Of a DNA stretch of 64,000 bases, positions 18,512-27,394 are shown one piece after another; within the stretch, counting starts at the first letter, position 1, and each line of letters starts with the position of its first letter. Made by a program: the position numbers and the translations under genes. Where the stretch lies: NCBI GenBank assembly GCA_013141075.1, contig JABFRQ010000002.1:62001-126000 (forward strand). Direction: 5' to 3'. The notes beneath the pieces were generated by a model that did no database searches, had not been told where the DNA came from, and worked only from the letters and a program-made list of their open reading frames with translations. This DNA is from Methylotenera sp. Lineage in GTDB: Bacteria; Pseudomonadota; Gammaproteobacteria; Burkholderiales; Methylophilaceae.

Positions 18512-20365
18512 ATGACTAAAACATCAAAAGTACAAGTAACCGAGCTGGTTTTACGCGACGGGCATCAATGCCACATTGCCACACGCATGCGCACTGAAGA
18601 TATGCTACCCATTTGCAGTAAGCTAGATTCAATTGGTTTTTGGTCGCTTGAAGCTTGGGGTGGCGCGACGTTTGATGCTTGCGTACGCTACTTAAAAGAA
18701 GACCCTTGGGAGCGCTTAAAAACATTGCGCAAGGCGCTACCTAACTCACGCATTCAAATGTTATTGCGCGGTCAAAACTTGCTTGGTTACCGCCATTATT
18801 CTGATGATGTTGTGCGCGCTTTTGTACAAAAATCTGCTGATAACGGCGTAGATGTATTCCGTATTTTTGATGCGTTAAACGACACACGCAATTTGCAGGT
18901 TTCAATTGAAGCTGTTAAAAAAGCGGGTAAGCACGCTGAAGGCACAATTAGCTATACTACCAGCCCCGTGCATGATGTTGCGCACTTTGTAAGCATCGCT
19001 AAAGAGCTTGAGGCCATGGGCGCAGATACCATCGCCATTAAAGACATGGCGGGTTTACTCACCCCACAAGCTACGGTTGATTTAGTAAAAGCTTTAAATA
19101 AAAATGTAAGCTTGCCTATTCACATGCACACCCATGCTACAAGCGGCTTGGCGAGCATGAACCTGTTACGCGCGCTTGAAAATGGCGCAGTGATGATTGA
19201 CACTTGCAGCGCGGCTTTTTCAGAAGGCGCGAGTCACCCAACCACAGAAAGCATGATTGCGGCCTTACAAGGTACTGAGTTTGATACGGGCTTAGATATT
19301 GCAGCCGTGCAAGAAGTCACCGCCTACTTTAAAGAAGTGCGTAAAAAATATTGGCAATTTGAAAGTGAGTTTTCAGGCGTAGATACACGTGTGTTGCTTA
19401 ACCAAGTGCCAGGCGGCATGATTTCAAATTTAAGTAACCAACTAAAAGAGCAAGGCGCGCTAGACCGCATGGATGCTGTATTGGCAGAAATTCCATTGGT
19501 GCGTAAAGACCTTGGCTACATTCCATTAGTTACGCCAACTTCACAAATTGTGGGCACACAAGCCGTGCTTAACGTGATGACTGGGCAGCGCTATAAATCT
19601 ATTACCAATGAAGTGAAAAATTATTTTGCTGGTCAGTATGGTAAAGCGCCAAGTGCGGTAAATGAAGATGTGAAAAAACTTGCGATTGGCGATGCTGTGC
19701 CAATCACTTGCCGCCCTGCTGATTTGCTGTCACCTGAAATGGTAAAACTTACCAGTGAAGCCGAGCGTTTTGCACAATCTGAAGAAGACGTGCTTACTTA
19801 CGCGATGTTCCCAGATATTGGCAAAACTTACCTGCAAGAACGCAATGCAGGTTCGTTAAAACCTGAAGTTTTACTTGATAAAGAAGCTGTAAAATCAACC
19901 GCTTCACGCTATGCGCCTAGCGAGTTTAAAGTCACTCTGCATGGTGAAACTTTTCACATCAATTTAACAGGCAGCGGTCACGCAGGCCAAGAAAAACGCC
20001 CATTCTACGTGTCTATTGACGGCATTGCCGAAGAAGTGATTGTAGAAACTTTAAGCGAAGTTGAAGTATCCTCTGGCAGCAATAGCCGAGGCAAAAAACA
20101 AGCGGTTACGAGCAAAGGTGGCAACGGCCGCCCTCGTCCATCTCACGCAGGGCATGTCACTACATCAATGCCTGGCACCATTGTGGCGGTTAAAGTAAAA
20201 GCGGGTGATAAAGTGAACGCTGGCGATGGCGTTTTGGTGATTGAAGCGATGAAAATGGAAAATGAAATTCAAGCATCAACATCTGGCATTGTAATTGCTG
20301 TACATGTAATTAAAGGCGATACTGTAACGCCAGATGAGTCATTACTTGAAATTCAACCTGAATAA
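18512..20365 (+). CDS. pycB: Pyruvate carboxylase subunit B (carboxyltransferase plus biotin carrier)
   Basis: 617 residues. The HMGL-like carboxyltransferase domain occupies about 1-300: LRDGHQCHIATRM near residue 15, DVFRIFDALNDTRN, the carbamylated-lysine context TIAIKDMAG, and metal ligands in HMHTHATSGL. A conserved middle domain runs to about 470. A biotinyl domain ends the protein with the biotin lysine in IEAMKMENEI near 583. It carboxylates pyruvate to oxaloacetate. Oxaloacetate decarboxylase alpha has the same architecture, but no beta or gamma membrane subunit is near, so an anaplerotic role is inferred. The usual serine of the RDxHQS motif is Cys here. Confidence 0.85.
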   Translation: MTKTSKVQVTELVLRDGHQCHIATRMRTEDMLPICSKLDSIGFWSLEAWGGATFDACVRYLKEDPWERLKTLRKALPNSRIQMLLRGQNLLGYRHYSDDVVRAFVQKSADNGVDVFRIFDALNDTRNLQVSIEAVKKAGKHAEGTISYTTSPVHDVAHFVSIAKELEAMGADTIAIKDMAGLLTPQATVDLVKALNKNVSLPIHMHTHATSGLASMNLLRALENGAVMIDTCSAAFSEGASHPTTESMIAALQGTEFDTGLDIAAVQEVTAYFKEVRKKYWQFESEFSGVDTRVLLNQVPGGMISNLSNQLKEQGALDRMDAVLAEIPLVRKDLGYIPLVTPTSQIVGTQAVLNVMTGQRYKSITNEVKNYFAGQYGKAPSAVNEDVKKLAIGDAVPITCRPADLLSPEMVKLTSEAERFAQSEEDVLTYAMFPDIGKTYLQERNAGSLKPEVLLDKEAVKSTASRYAPSEFKVTLHGETFHINLTGSGHAGQEKRPFYVSIDGIAEEVIVETLSEVEVSSGSNSRGKKQAVTSKGGNGRPRPSHAGHVTTSMPGTIVAVKVKAGDKVNAGDGVLVIEAMKMENEIQASTSGIVIAVHVIKGDTVTPDESLLEIQPE

Positions 20366-20386
20366 TTTGATGGCGATTTAAACTCT

Positions 20387-20417
20387 AAGCCGACAGCGTC
20401 ATTCTGTCGGCTTTTTC
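20387..20417 (+). terminator. Terminator after pycB
   Basis: AGCCGACAG pairs with CTGTCGGCT around a short loop, followed by TTTTTCTTT on the plus strand, 22 bases past the stop codon. Confidence 0.8.
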
Positions 20418-20438
20418 TTTACGTAAATAAATAGTGAA

Positions 20439-21023
20439 ATGATTAAACAAACTCTAATTTTAGCGTCATCTTCTGAATTTAGGCGTGAGCTTTTGCTTAA
20501 GTTGCAAATTCCGTTTAATAGCGTTTCGCCAAAGGTCGATGAAACGCCGCTTGCTGGTGAAAAGCCTCGCGAAACCGCGCTACGCCTAGCGCAAGTAAAA
20601 GCTAAAAAAGTTGGCGCAGAGTTTCCACACGCACTAATTATTGGCTGCGACCAAGTAGCCACGCTGGATGGCGAGCAATTGGGCAAGCCGCATAATCACA
20701 ATAACGCGACTAAACAACTACAATTGATGCGCGGTCGCGAGGTCACTTTTCATAGCGCGCTTTGTTTATATAACGCTGCTACAGGCAATATGCAAGCTGA
20801 AGTTGTGCCATATTTAGTGCGCTTTAGAACACTCACTGACACACAAATTGAAAATTATCTAAATAAAGAACAGCCTTACCAATGCGCTGGTAGTGCCAAG
20901 TCTGAAGGCTTAGGTATTGCGATTATTGAACGCATGTTGGGCGAAGACCCTAATGCACTCATCGGCCTGCCGCTTATTAAGCTCATTACCATGTTACAAA
21001 ATGAAGGTGTTGACGTAATATAA
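20439..21023 (+). CDS. yceF: Maf-family nucleotide pyrophosphatase, YceF type
   Basis: 194 residues. [16 protein letters not shown] at the N-terminus, [12 protein letters not shown], the catalytic aspartate in [12 protein letters not shown] near residue 68, and [10 protein letters not shown] place it in the Maf/HAM1 fold. The FRRELLLKL pattern and the short interval from yceD, pycA and pycB favour the YceF subgroup (7-methyl-GTP pyrophosphatase) over the YhdE subgroup. It probably prevents modified nucleotides from entering nucleic acid. Confidence 0.8.
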   Translation: MIKQTLILASSSEFRRELLLKLQIPFNSVSPKVDETPLAGEKPRETALRLAQVKAKKVGAEFPHALIIGCDQVATLDGEQLGKPHNHNNATKQLQLMRGREVTFHSALCLYNAATGNMQAEVVPYLVRFRTLTDTQIENYLNKEQPYQCAGSAKSEGLGIAIIERMLGEDPNALIGLPLIKLITMLQNEGVDVI

Positions 21024-21102
21024 GTCAACAACATAAGCCACGTCAACGCAAAAGCGTAGCAGCCGTTTTTAGTTTCACACTCACCATTTTGGAAGGTTTT
21101 TC

Positions 21103-22557
21103 ATGTTTAAATTACAAACAATAACGCTTGCCATTACATCACTTATTTCAATAGGGGCTTTTGCGGTGGAAACTACTTTAGACGAAACAAAAAGCACGAT
21201 AAACGACCAACAAAGCGTTGCGGTGACTATCTACAATGGTGATTTAGCCTTAGTAAAAGATACACGCAAAATCAAACTCAAAACAGGTTTAAACGCGCTA
21301 GCCTTGCGTGATGTAAGCGCGCAAATTCGCCCAGAAACTGCTCTGCTACGCAGTATTAACGCGCCTGGCAGCTTAACGCTGCTTGAACAAAACTTTGATT
21401 TTGACTTACTCACCCCAGAAAAACTACTCGAGAAATATGTGGGTAAAACGGTAAGTTTAGTAAAAACTCACCCAACCACAGGCGTAGAAACCAGCGAACA
21501 AGCCACCGTATTATCTGCCAATAATGGTGTAATACTTAAGGTGGGCAACCGCATAGAAACAGGCGTTCATGCCAGCCGTATTGTGTTTGACGATGTACCT
21601 GCTAATCTGCGCGACCGCCCTACTTTAGTCACCCAAATCAACAATAAAGGCGCGGTAGACCAAACGGTTGAGCTCAGCTATTTAACAGGCGGCTTAGGCT
21701 GGAAAGCCGACTACGTGGCTGAATTAAACAGCAAAGAAGACACACTAGATTTATCAGGCTGGGTAACGCTAACCAATACCAGCGGCGCGAGTTACAAAAA
21801 TGCTAAATTGCAATTAGTTGCGGGCGATGTAAACCGCGTGCAAGAAAACCACCCGCGTGCAATGACTATGCGCAAAGACGTTGTAATGATGGCTGAAGCC
21901 GCATCTGCGCCAATGGCAGAAGAATCATTGCTGGAATATCATTTATACACACTAGACCGCCCGACCACCATTAATGAAAATCAAACCAAACAAGTCGCGT
22001 TACTCTCTGCTAGTGGCGTGCCAGCGCGCAAAGAATTAGTGCTAAAAGGCGCTGAATATTACTACCAAAGCCAATATGGCGATTTAGGCACCAAGCTTAA
22101 AGTGGGCGTATTTATTGAGTTTGATAACAAAGAAGCCAGCAAACTAGGCATGCCGTTACCAAAAGGCATATTGCGCGTTTACAAAAAAGATAATGCAGGC
22201 AATGCGCAATTTGTAGGTGAAGATAACATCGACCACACGCCAAAAAACGAAACCGTGCGCTTAAAACTGGGTGAATCATTTGACGTAACCGCAGACAAAA
22301 AACAAACCGAATTTAAAGTATTGCCCAACCCACAAAAAGGCCATAGTGCTTTTGAAAGCGCCTTTGAATTCACCTTAAAAAATGCAAAAAAAGAGAAAAT
22401 GACCGTCATCGTGCAAGAGCCGATTGGCGGTGATTGGAAAATTATCAACGAAAGCCATCCGCACAACAAAGCCAATAGCCACTTAGCGGTATGGAAAATT
22501 GAGATTCCTGCGGAAGGCAAAACTACGCTCACTTATAGAACGCAGGTTAAATATTAA
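21103..22557 (+). CDS. Exported DUF4139 domain protein
   Basis: 484 residues with a signal peptide (MFKLQTITLAITSLISIGAF, cut near AFA-VE). GGAAGG precedes the ATG. The N-terminal part has VTIYNGDLALVKDTRKIKL, then a central DUF4139 domain with VELSYLTGGLGWKADYV and GWVTLTNTSGASYKNAKLQL, and a C-terminal part with LTYRTQVKY. Family members are widespread outer membrane or periplasmic proteins of unknown function. It stands alone after yceF. Confidence 0.8.
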   Translation: MFKLQTITLAITSLISIGAFAVETTLDETKSTINDQQSVAVTIYNGDLALVKDTRKIKLKTGLNALALRDVSAQIRPETALLRSINAPGSLTLLEQNFDFDLLTPEKLLEKYVGKTVSLVKTHPTTGVETSEQATVLSANNGVILKVGNRIETGVHASRIVFDDVPANLRDRPTLVTQINNKGAVDQTVELSYLTGGLGWKADYVAELNSKEDTLDLSGWVTLTNTSGASYKNAKLQLVAGDVNRVQENHPRAMTMRKDVVMMAEAASAPMAEESLLEYHLYTLDRPTTINENQTKQVALLSASGVPARKELVLKGAEYYYQSQYGDLGTKLKVGVFIEFDNKEASKLGMPLPKGILRVYKKDNAGNAQFVGEDNIDHTPKNETVRLKLGESFDVTADKKQTEFKVLPNPQKGHSAFESAFEFTLKNAKKEKMTVIVQEPIGGDWKIINESHPHNKANSHLAVWKIEIPAEGKTTLTYRTQVKY

Positions 22558-22567
22558 GTAAAAACAT

Positions 22568-22606
22568 ATGCCCTGCGAGCCGCATGGATACTGGCTTGCA
22601 GGGCAG
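22568..22606. repeat. Palindromic repeat, family A, copy 2
   Basis: TGCCCTGCGAGCC and GGCTTGCAGGGCA form the stem around GCATGGATACT. The same arrangement recurs at 39020, 48129 and 53131 and, less exactly, at 5573. It lies 10 bases after the DUF4139 stop. Confidence 0.75.
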
Positions 22607-22615
22607 TCACTTTTC

Positions 22616-22693
22616 CGTCATTCTCGCGAAAGCGGGAATCCATTTTAAACATTACTAAAGTCAACATGGGTTCCCGCGTACGCGAGAATGACG
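22616..22693. repeat. Palindromic element with CGTCATTCTCGCG ends
   Basis: CGTCATTCTCGCGAAAGCGG at the left end is answered by CCCGCGTACGCGAGAATGACG at the right, around an AT-rich centre. The GTCATTCCCGCG type of element is common in proteobacterial intergenic DNA. It runs up to an upstream in-frame ATG of the next gene. Confidence 0.7.
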
Positions 22694-22723
22694 TGGATGC
22701 TTATGTTGCGTACAATAGCTAAT

Positions 22724-23452
22724 ATGACCATTAAACCTTCATGCGGCACACTTTACCTCATCCCCGTCACGCTTGGCGACGACAACATCACACGCGTATT
22801 ACCGCCAGAAGTCGTCAGCATCGCCCAAAATCTCGAAACCTTTGTGGTGGAAAGTGAAAAATCTGCACGGCATTTTTTAAGCACCATTAAAACCGCCAAA
22901 CCCGTGCGCGAGCTCACCTTAAACTTACTCAACGAACATACTGAAGACAAAGCCCTACCCGACCTATTAAAACCGCTTTTAGCAGGCCAAGATGTAGGTT
23001 TAATGAGCGATGCAGGCTGCCCAGGCGTGGCAGACCCAGGTGCAAAATTAGTGGAACTAGCACACCAAAAAGGCATACGCGTTGTGCCGTTTGTAGGCCC
23101 AAGCTCAATATTACTCAGCCTCATGGCCAGCGGCCTAAATGGTCAACAATTTGCATTTCTCGGCTATTTACCCGTCGATAAAACCCAACGCAACCTAAAA
23201 CTAAAAGAAATAGAAAAACGCTCACTCACCCACAAAGAAACGCAACTTTTCATAGAAACCCCCTACCGTAACCAACATATGCTAGAAGCCCTATTAAGCG
23301 TGTGCCAAACCAATACAAGGCTTTGTGTTGCTTGCGATATAAGCTTGGCGACGGAAATGATAGTGACTAAAACAATTGCTAACTGGAAAAAATCACCCTT
23401 GCCTGATTTACATAAACGGCCGACGGTGTTTTTGTTATTATCGGCCAACTAA
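22724..23452 (+). CDS. RsmI-like SAM-dependent methyltransferase (tetrapyrrole methylase fold)
   Basis: 242 residues from the ATG at 22724. An earlier in-frame ATG at 22688 lies inside the palindromic repeat and is not favoured. SCGTLYLIPVTLGDDN opens the fold, LMSDAGCPGVADPGA near residue 100 is the conserved loop, FVGPSSILLSLMASGLNG follows, and FIETPYRN comes later. RsmI methylates the 2'-hydroxyl of C1402 in 16S rRNA; this protein is shorter and diverged, and homologues often sit near maf genes in betaproteobacteria. The target is not certain. Confidence 0.75.
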   Translation: MTIKPSCGTLYLIPVTLGDDNITRVLPPEVVSIAQNLETFVVESEKSARHFLSTIKTAKPVRELTLNLLNEHTEDKALPDLLKPLLAGQDVGLMSDAGCPGVADPGAKLVELAHQKGIRVVPFVGPSSILLSLMASGLNGQQFAFLGYLPVDKTQRNLKLKEIEKRSLTHKETQLFIETPYRNQHMLEALLSVCQTNTRLCVACDISLATEMIVTKTIANWKKSPLPDLHKRPTVFLLLSAN

Positions 23453-23472
23453 AATCTAAAAATGATACATTT

Positions 23473-24216
23473 ATGCAATTAGAAATCACACCTGATACAG
23501 CTAATGCACTTGGTTTCTATGTATATGCTTACATAGACCCTCGTGACAATACTGTATTTTATATTGGCAAGGGTGTCGGAACGAGAGCAACAGATCATCT
23601 TTTTGATAAAAGTGAATCAAAAAAAGTTAATCGAATTAAGAGCATTTTAGTAGATGGTTTTGAACCGCGAATAGATATAATAGCTCACCAACTTCGTGAT
23701 GACCTTGAGTCTAGTCGTGTAGAGGCCGCTCTCATAGAGCTTTATGGATTGAATCAACTTACGAATATTGTCAGAGGTCGCTTTAGCTCCAACTACCCTC
23801 GGCGGCCTTTAATTGACTTCATTATGGAGCACTCCCCTCAACCTGCACAGGTGACCGACCCCTGCCTATTAATTCGAATCAATCGTCAGTTTAAATATGG
23901 AATGAGTGCAATAGACTTATATGAGAGTACTCGTGGCATTTGGGTTGTAGGCGAGAGGAGAAATAAAGCTAAATTTGCTATGGCTGTTTATGCAGGAATT
24001 ATTCGTGAAATTTACCAGATAGAGTCATGGCATCCTGCTGGTACTACTAATTACGTAACTCGTTCTCAAACTGAATTAGCCGTTCAAAATAACAAGCGCT
24101 GGGAATTCGTAGGTCATGTGGCGCTTGAACCATACCGCACAAAATATTTAGGCGTCTCAGTTGCGCATCTATTCAGATTAGGGCAACAAAATCCTATCGT
24201 GGGTGTAGGACTATAA
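23473..24216 (+). CDS. LEM-3-like GIY-YIG protein with unknown C-terminal domain
   Basis: 247 residues. The N-terminal 95 residues have the GIY-YIG nuclease pattern of the LEM-3/ANKLE1 type: [26 protein letters not shown], and an acidic residue in [12 protein letters not shown]. The region 125-247 is a second domain with [40 protein letters not shown] and GQQNPI, resembling accessory domains seen beside such nucleases; I do not know its function. It starts 20 bases after the methylase gene, and its 3' end overlaps the rnhB 3' end by six bases. Its lower GC character and narrow family make it accessory. DNA repair, restriction or phage defence are possible, all inference. Confidence 0.7.
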   Translation: MQLEITPDTANALGFYVYAYIDPRDNTVFYIGKGVGTRATDHLFDKSESKKVNRIKSILVDGFEPRIDIIAHQLRDDLESSRVEAALIELYGLNQLTNIVRGRFSSNYPRRPLIDFIMEHSPQPAQVTDPCLLIRINRQFKYGMSAIDLYESTRGIWVVGERRNKAKFAMAVYAGIIREIYQIESWHPAGTTNYVTRSQTELAVQNNKRWEFVGHVALEPYRTKYLGVSVAHLFRLGQQNPIVGVGL

Positions 24217-24789
24217 ACTTAACAAATTCCTAACAGGCGCATAACTAAGCCGATGCACTGCCGTCACACCATGCAAACTCAACATTTCTAAATGAAAAGC
24301 TGTAGGATAGCCCTTATGCTGTGCAAAGCCATATTGTGGGTAAATTTTATCTAGCTCATACAACTCAGCATCTCGCGCCACTTTGGCAAGTATAGATGCC
24401 GCTGAAATGGCTTGTACTTTACTATCGCCCTTCACTATTGCTTCGCATGGCAAACTGATTTTTGGACATTTATTGCCATCTACTTGTACTAAAGTTGGAA
24501 TAATGCCAAATTGCGCTTGCATGGCTTCAATGGCGCGTTTCATGGCTAGCAGGCTTGCTTGCAGTATATTGATTTCATCAATCTCTTGCACGCTACAGCT
24601 GGCAATTGCCCATGCGAGTGCGTGTTGTTTGATTTCTACGCTGAGTAAATCACGCTTTTTTTCGCTCAGCTTTTTTGAATCTGCCAAACCAATAATTGGG
24701 CGCTCAGGGTTTAAAATAACCGCCGCGGCATACACCGCGCCAGCTAATGGTCCGCGCCCTGCTTCGTCTACGCCGCAAATTATCTGCAT
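24211..24789 (-). CDS. rnhB: Ribonuclease HII
   Basis: 192 residues. [20 protein letters not shown] carries the first two acidic catalytic residues, [12 protein letters not shown] the substrate loop, [10 protein letters not shown] another Asp, and [12 protein letters not shown] the C-terminal helix. It removes ribonucleotides from DNA. It follows lpxB as usual but with a 163-base gap that holds a palindromic repeat. Confidence 0.95.
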   Translation of the reverse strand: MQIICGVDEAGRGPLAGAVYAAAVILNPERPIIGLADSKKLSEKKRDLLSVEIKQHALAWAIASCSVQEIDEINILQASLLAMKRAIEAMQAQFGIIPTLVQVDGNKCPKISLPCEAIVKGDSKVQAISAASILAKVARDAELYELDKIYPQYGFAQHKGYPTAFHLEMLSLHGVTAVHRLSYAPVRNLLSL

Positions 24790-24846
24790 ATTTTTATCCT
24801 GTAAAAATTAAAAAATAGGCACACTCGTCATACCACTCAATAATCT

Positions 24847-24912
24847 GTCATTGCGAGCGTAGCGCGGCAATCTCATACAGCCTCGCAGATTGCCGCGCTA
24901 CGCTCGCAATGA
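24847..24912. repeat. Long palindromic repeat between lpxB and rnhB
   Basis: GTCATTGCGAGCGTAGCGCG at the left is matched by the reverse complement at the right, giving a stem of about 26 pairs around a 13-base loop. This type of element is known from many bacterial genomes. It could terminate or stabilise the lpxB transcript. Confidence 0.75.
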
Positions 24913-24952
24913 ACATTGTATATTTTATAGCGATAATAATTTGATGGGACGG

Positions 24953-26083
24953 CTATAAATAAGAAAGAATCACCGCGGCCGCTTTTTCTGCAGTATTTTG
25001 CTGCAAGCTGTGATGCATTTTGGTAAATTCTGCTTTAATATCAGCCGTGTAGCTGGTGTCGTGTACAAATTTTAGCGCGGCTTGGGCAAGTTTTTCTGGC
25101 GTCGCATCGTGTTGCAACAGCTCTGGTACTACAAACCGCTCGGCCAATATGTTTGGCAAGCCTACATAAGGCTGCAGGCGCATGCGTTTAAGCAGTTGCC
25201 AGCTTAAATTAGGCATGCGGTAAGTAATTACCATGGGCTTTTTCAATAGCGCGGCTTCTAGCGTGGCGGTGCCTGAGGCCACAATGATTACATCGGCAGC
25301 TTCCATTGCGTCATGCGCGTGGCCGAATAATATTTGAATGGGTAGGCTTTCGTGCTCGTTAAAAATGGCTAGCTCAAAAATATTACGTGTTTCGCGTGTG
25401 ATTAACGGCACTAAAAAGATTGTCTCTGGGTGTTCTGAATAAATAAGCTTGGCTGTTTTTACAAATAACGCAGCATGTTGCTGCACTTCACTTTGGCGGC
25501 TACCAGGCAACATGGCAATGACCAATGACTCTGGTTTTAAGCGCAAACCTTCACGCGCGGCAGTCGTATCTGGCACCAGCGGCAGCATATCTGCTAGCGG
25601 GTGGCCTACATAAGTAACAGGAACGCCAGCTTGTTGGTAAAGTGCAGGCTCAAACGGGAACAGCGCCAGCATGTGCGTGACCGCATGTTTGATTTTGTTG
25701 ATTCTATTTTTACGCCATGCCCAAACGGATGGGCTCACATAATGAATGGCGGTAATGCCTTTGTTTTTTAGCTGTTTTTCTAGCCAAAAATTAAAATCTG
25801 GCGCATCAATGCCAATAAATAAATCAATGCGATTATTGAGTAAATGTTGGAGTAATTGGCGGCGTAATTTAAGCAAGCCGTATAAATGTTTGATGACTTC
25901 AAAATAACCGCGTACAGATAATCGCTCAATTGGAAACAGCGATTTTGCACCTTCGCGCATCATTTTTGGCCCTGCAATGCCCACAAACTCAATATCAGCG
26001 CGCTTTGCCTTTAAGGCCTGCATCAGGTGACTGCCGAGCAAATCACCAGAGGATTCCCCTGCTACGATACCAATTCTAACCAT
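24953..26083 (-). CDS. lpxB: Lipid A disaccharide synthase
   Basis: 376 residues of a GT19 glycosyltransferase. VAGESSGDLLGSHLM near the start, GPKMMREG, YVSPSVWAWRKNR near residue 120, and MLPGSRQSEVQQHAALF near 193 are characteristic. It joins UDP-2,3-diacyl-glucosamine and lipid X. It begins eight bases after lpxA ends. Confidence 0.95.
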   Translation of the reverse strand: MVRIGIVAGESSGDLLGSHLMQALKAKRADIEFVGIAGPKMMREGAKSLFPIERLSVRGYFEVIKHLYGLLKLRRQLLQHLLNNRIDLFIGIDAPDFNFWLEKQLKNKGITAIHYVSPSVWAWRKNRINKIKHAVTHMLALFPFEPALYQQAGVPVTYVGHPLADMLPLVPDTTAAREGLRLKPESLVIAMLPGSRQSEVQQHAALFVKTAKLIYSEHPETIFLVPLITRETRNIFELAIFNEHESLPIQILFGHAHDAMEAADVIIVASGTATLEAALLKKPMVITYRMPNLSWQLLKRMRLQPYVGLPNILAERFVVPELLQHDATPEKLAQAALKFVHDTSYTADIKAEFTKMHHSLQQNTAEKAAAVILSYL

Positions 26084-26091
26084 AGCGCAAC

Positions 26092-26874
26092 TTAGCGGAC
26101 GATGCCGCGGGTAGATTGGTTTAAAAAGTCTGTGAGTAGGCCGATTTCTGGCGTACTGGCTTGCATAGCAGCCAGCTCAATTTTAGCTTCGTCTAAAGTT
26201 AAGCTATTGCGATACAGTGCTTTATAGGCACGTTTAATTTGCAATATGGCCTCAGGGCTGTAGCCACGGCGCTTTAAGCCTTCAGCGTTGATGCCGTGCG
26301 GTTTTGCATCGTAGCCAGCTGCTGTTACATAAGGTGGAATGTCTTTAAATATCACTGAACCCACGGCGGTAATCACATGCGCGCCAATTTTACAAAACTG
26401 GTGAATTAGCGTGAAGCCGCCTAAAATGGCGTAATCGTGCACATCTACATGGCCAGCAAGCGAAGCATTATTTGCAAAAATGGTGTGATTACCAATTTGG
26501 CAATCGTGCGCAATGTGCACGTAAGCCATAATCCAATTATTATTACCGATTTTGGTGGTGTTTTTATCTTGCACAGTACCGCGGTTAAACGTGCAAAACT
26601 CACGAATAGTGTTGTTATCGCCAATTTCTAAAAGTGTTGGCTCACCATTGTATTTTTTGTCTTGCGGCGCTTCACCCAATGAAGAATATTGAAAAATTTG
26701 GTTATTTTTACCAATAATTGTCGGCCCGTTGATGATCACATGCGGCGCAATTTTAGTGCCAGCGTCAACTTTAACGTTGGCGCCAATAATGGTATATGCG
26801 CCAATTTCTACACTAGAGTCTAGCTCAGCCGTAGCGTCCACAATGGCTGTTGGGTGAATTTTTGCAACTTGCAT
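26092..26874 (-). CDS. lpxA: UDP-N-acetylglucosamine acyltransferase
   Basis: 260 residues of left-handed beta-helix hexapeptide repeats. IHPTAIVDATAELDSSVEIG opens it, MAYVHIAHDCQIGNH carries the catalytic histidine region, and ALLGGFT-like and FCKIGAHVITAVGSVIFKD follow. It transfers an R-3-hydroxyacyl chain to UDP-GlcNAc, the first lipid A step. It is three bases from fabZ. Confidence 0.95.
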   Translation of the reverse strand: MQVAKIHPTAIVDATAELDSSVEIGAYTIIGANVKVDAGTKIAPHVIINGPTIIGKNNQIFQYSSLGEAPQDKKYNGEPTLLEIGDNNTIREFCTFNRGTVQDKNTTKIGNNNWIMAYVHIAHDCQIGNHTIFANNASLAGHVDVHDYAILGGFTLIHQFCKIGAHVITAVGSVIFKDIPPYVTAAGYDAKPHGINAEGLKRRGYSPEAILQIKRAYKALYRNSLTLDEAKIELAAMQASTPEIGLLTDFLNQSTRGIVR

Positions 26875-26877
26875 TGC

Positions 26878-27354
26878 TTATTTCTCTTTTTTATCGATTG
26901 CTTTTAATATGCACATCATTTGCGCTTCAGCCACTACAACGCCATCAACTCGAGCAACACCTGAGTATTTCCAAATGCCTTTTAAAATACGGTCAATTTT
27001 TACATTAAGTACAATTTGGTCACCAGGTGACACTGGTTTTTTAAAGCGCGCACTATCGATGCCCGCAAAATAGTACACCGAGTCATCGCTAGGTTTAGCA
27101 TTTGAAGTTTTAAATGACAATATAGCCGCCGCTTGCGCCATTGCTTCAACAATCAGCACGCCTGGCATCACAGGATGATGAGGAAAATGCCCTGGGAAAA
27201 AGGGTTCGTTAATACTAACATTTTTAAGCGCAGTGATTTCTTTGCCTAGTTCCATTGAAATCACGCGATCTATCAACACAAATGGATAACGATGCGGTAG
27301 GTGGTCAAGAATTTCATGGATATCCATGCTGGTAGAAGCGGTTTCGTTTGTCAT
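26878..27354 (-). CDS. fabZ: 3-hydroxyacyl-ACP dehydratase FabZ
   Basis: 158 residues of hot-dog fold. [12 protein letters not shown] near residue 20 and the active site [20 protein letters not shown] at about 54-73 (His and Glu) are intact. It dehydrates beta-hydroxyacyl-ACP, sharing substrates with LpxA and LpxD on either side. Confidence 0.96.
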   Translation of the reverse strand: MTNETASTSMDIHEILDHLPHRYPFVLIDRVISMELGKEITALKNVSINEPFFPGHFPHHPVMPGVLIVEAMAQAAAILSFKTSNAKPSDDSVYYFAGIDSARFKKPVSPGDQIVLNVKIDRILKGIWKYSGVARVDGVVVAEAQMMCILKAIDKKEK

Positions 27355-27394
27355 TTTGGTCTCAACTTTATGCGCGTAATTTTATAATTTCTTG

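Noticed and set aside
17018..20365. Oxaloacetate decarboxylase (Na+ pump) or acetyl-CoA carboxylase reading of the pair
   Set aside because: No beta or gamma membrane subunits and no separate accB are next to it; two-subunit pyruvate carboxylase fits better, though not proved.
24847..24912. Simple rho-independent terminator of lpxB
   Set aside because: Neither end has a T tract, and the sequence matches a known type of dispersed palindrome.
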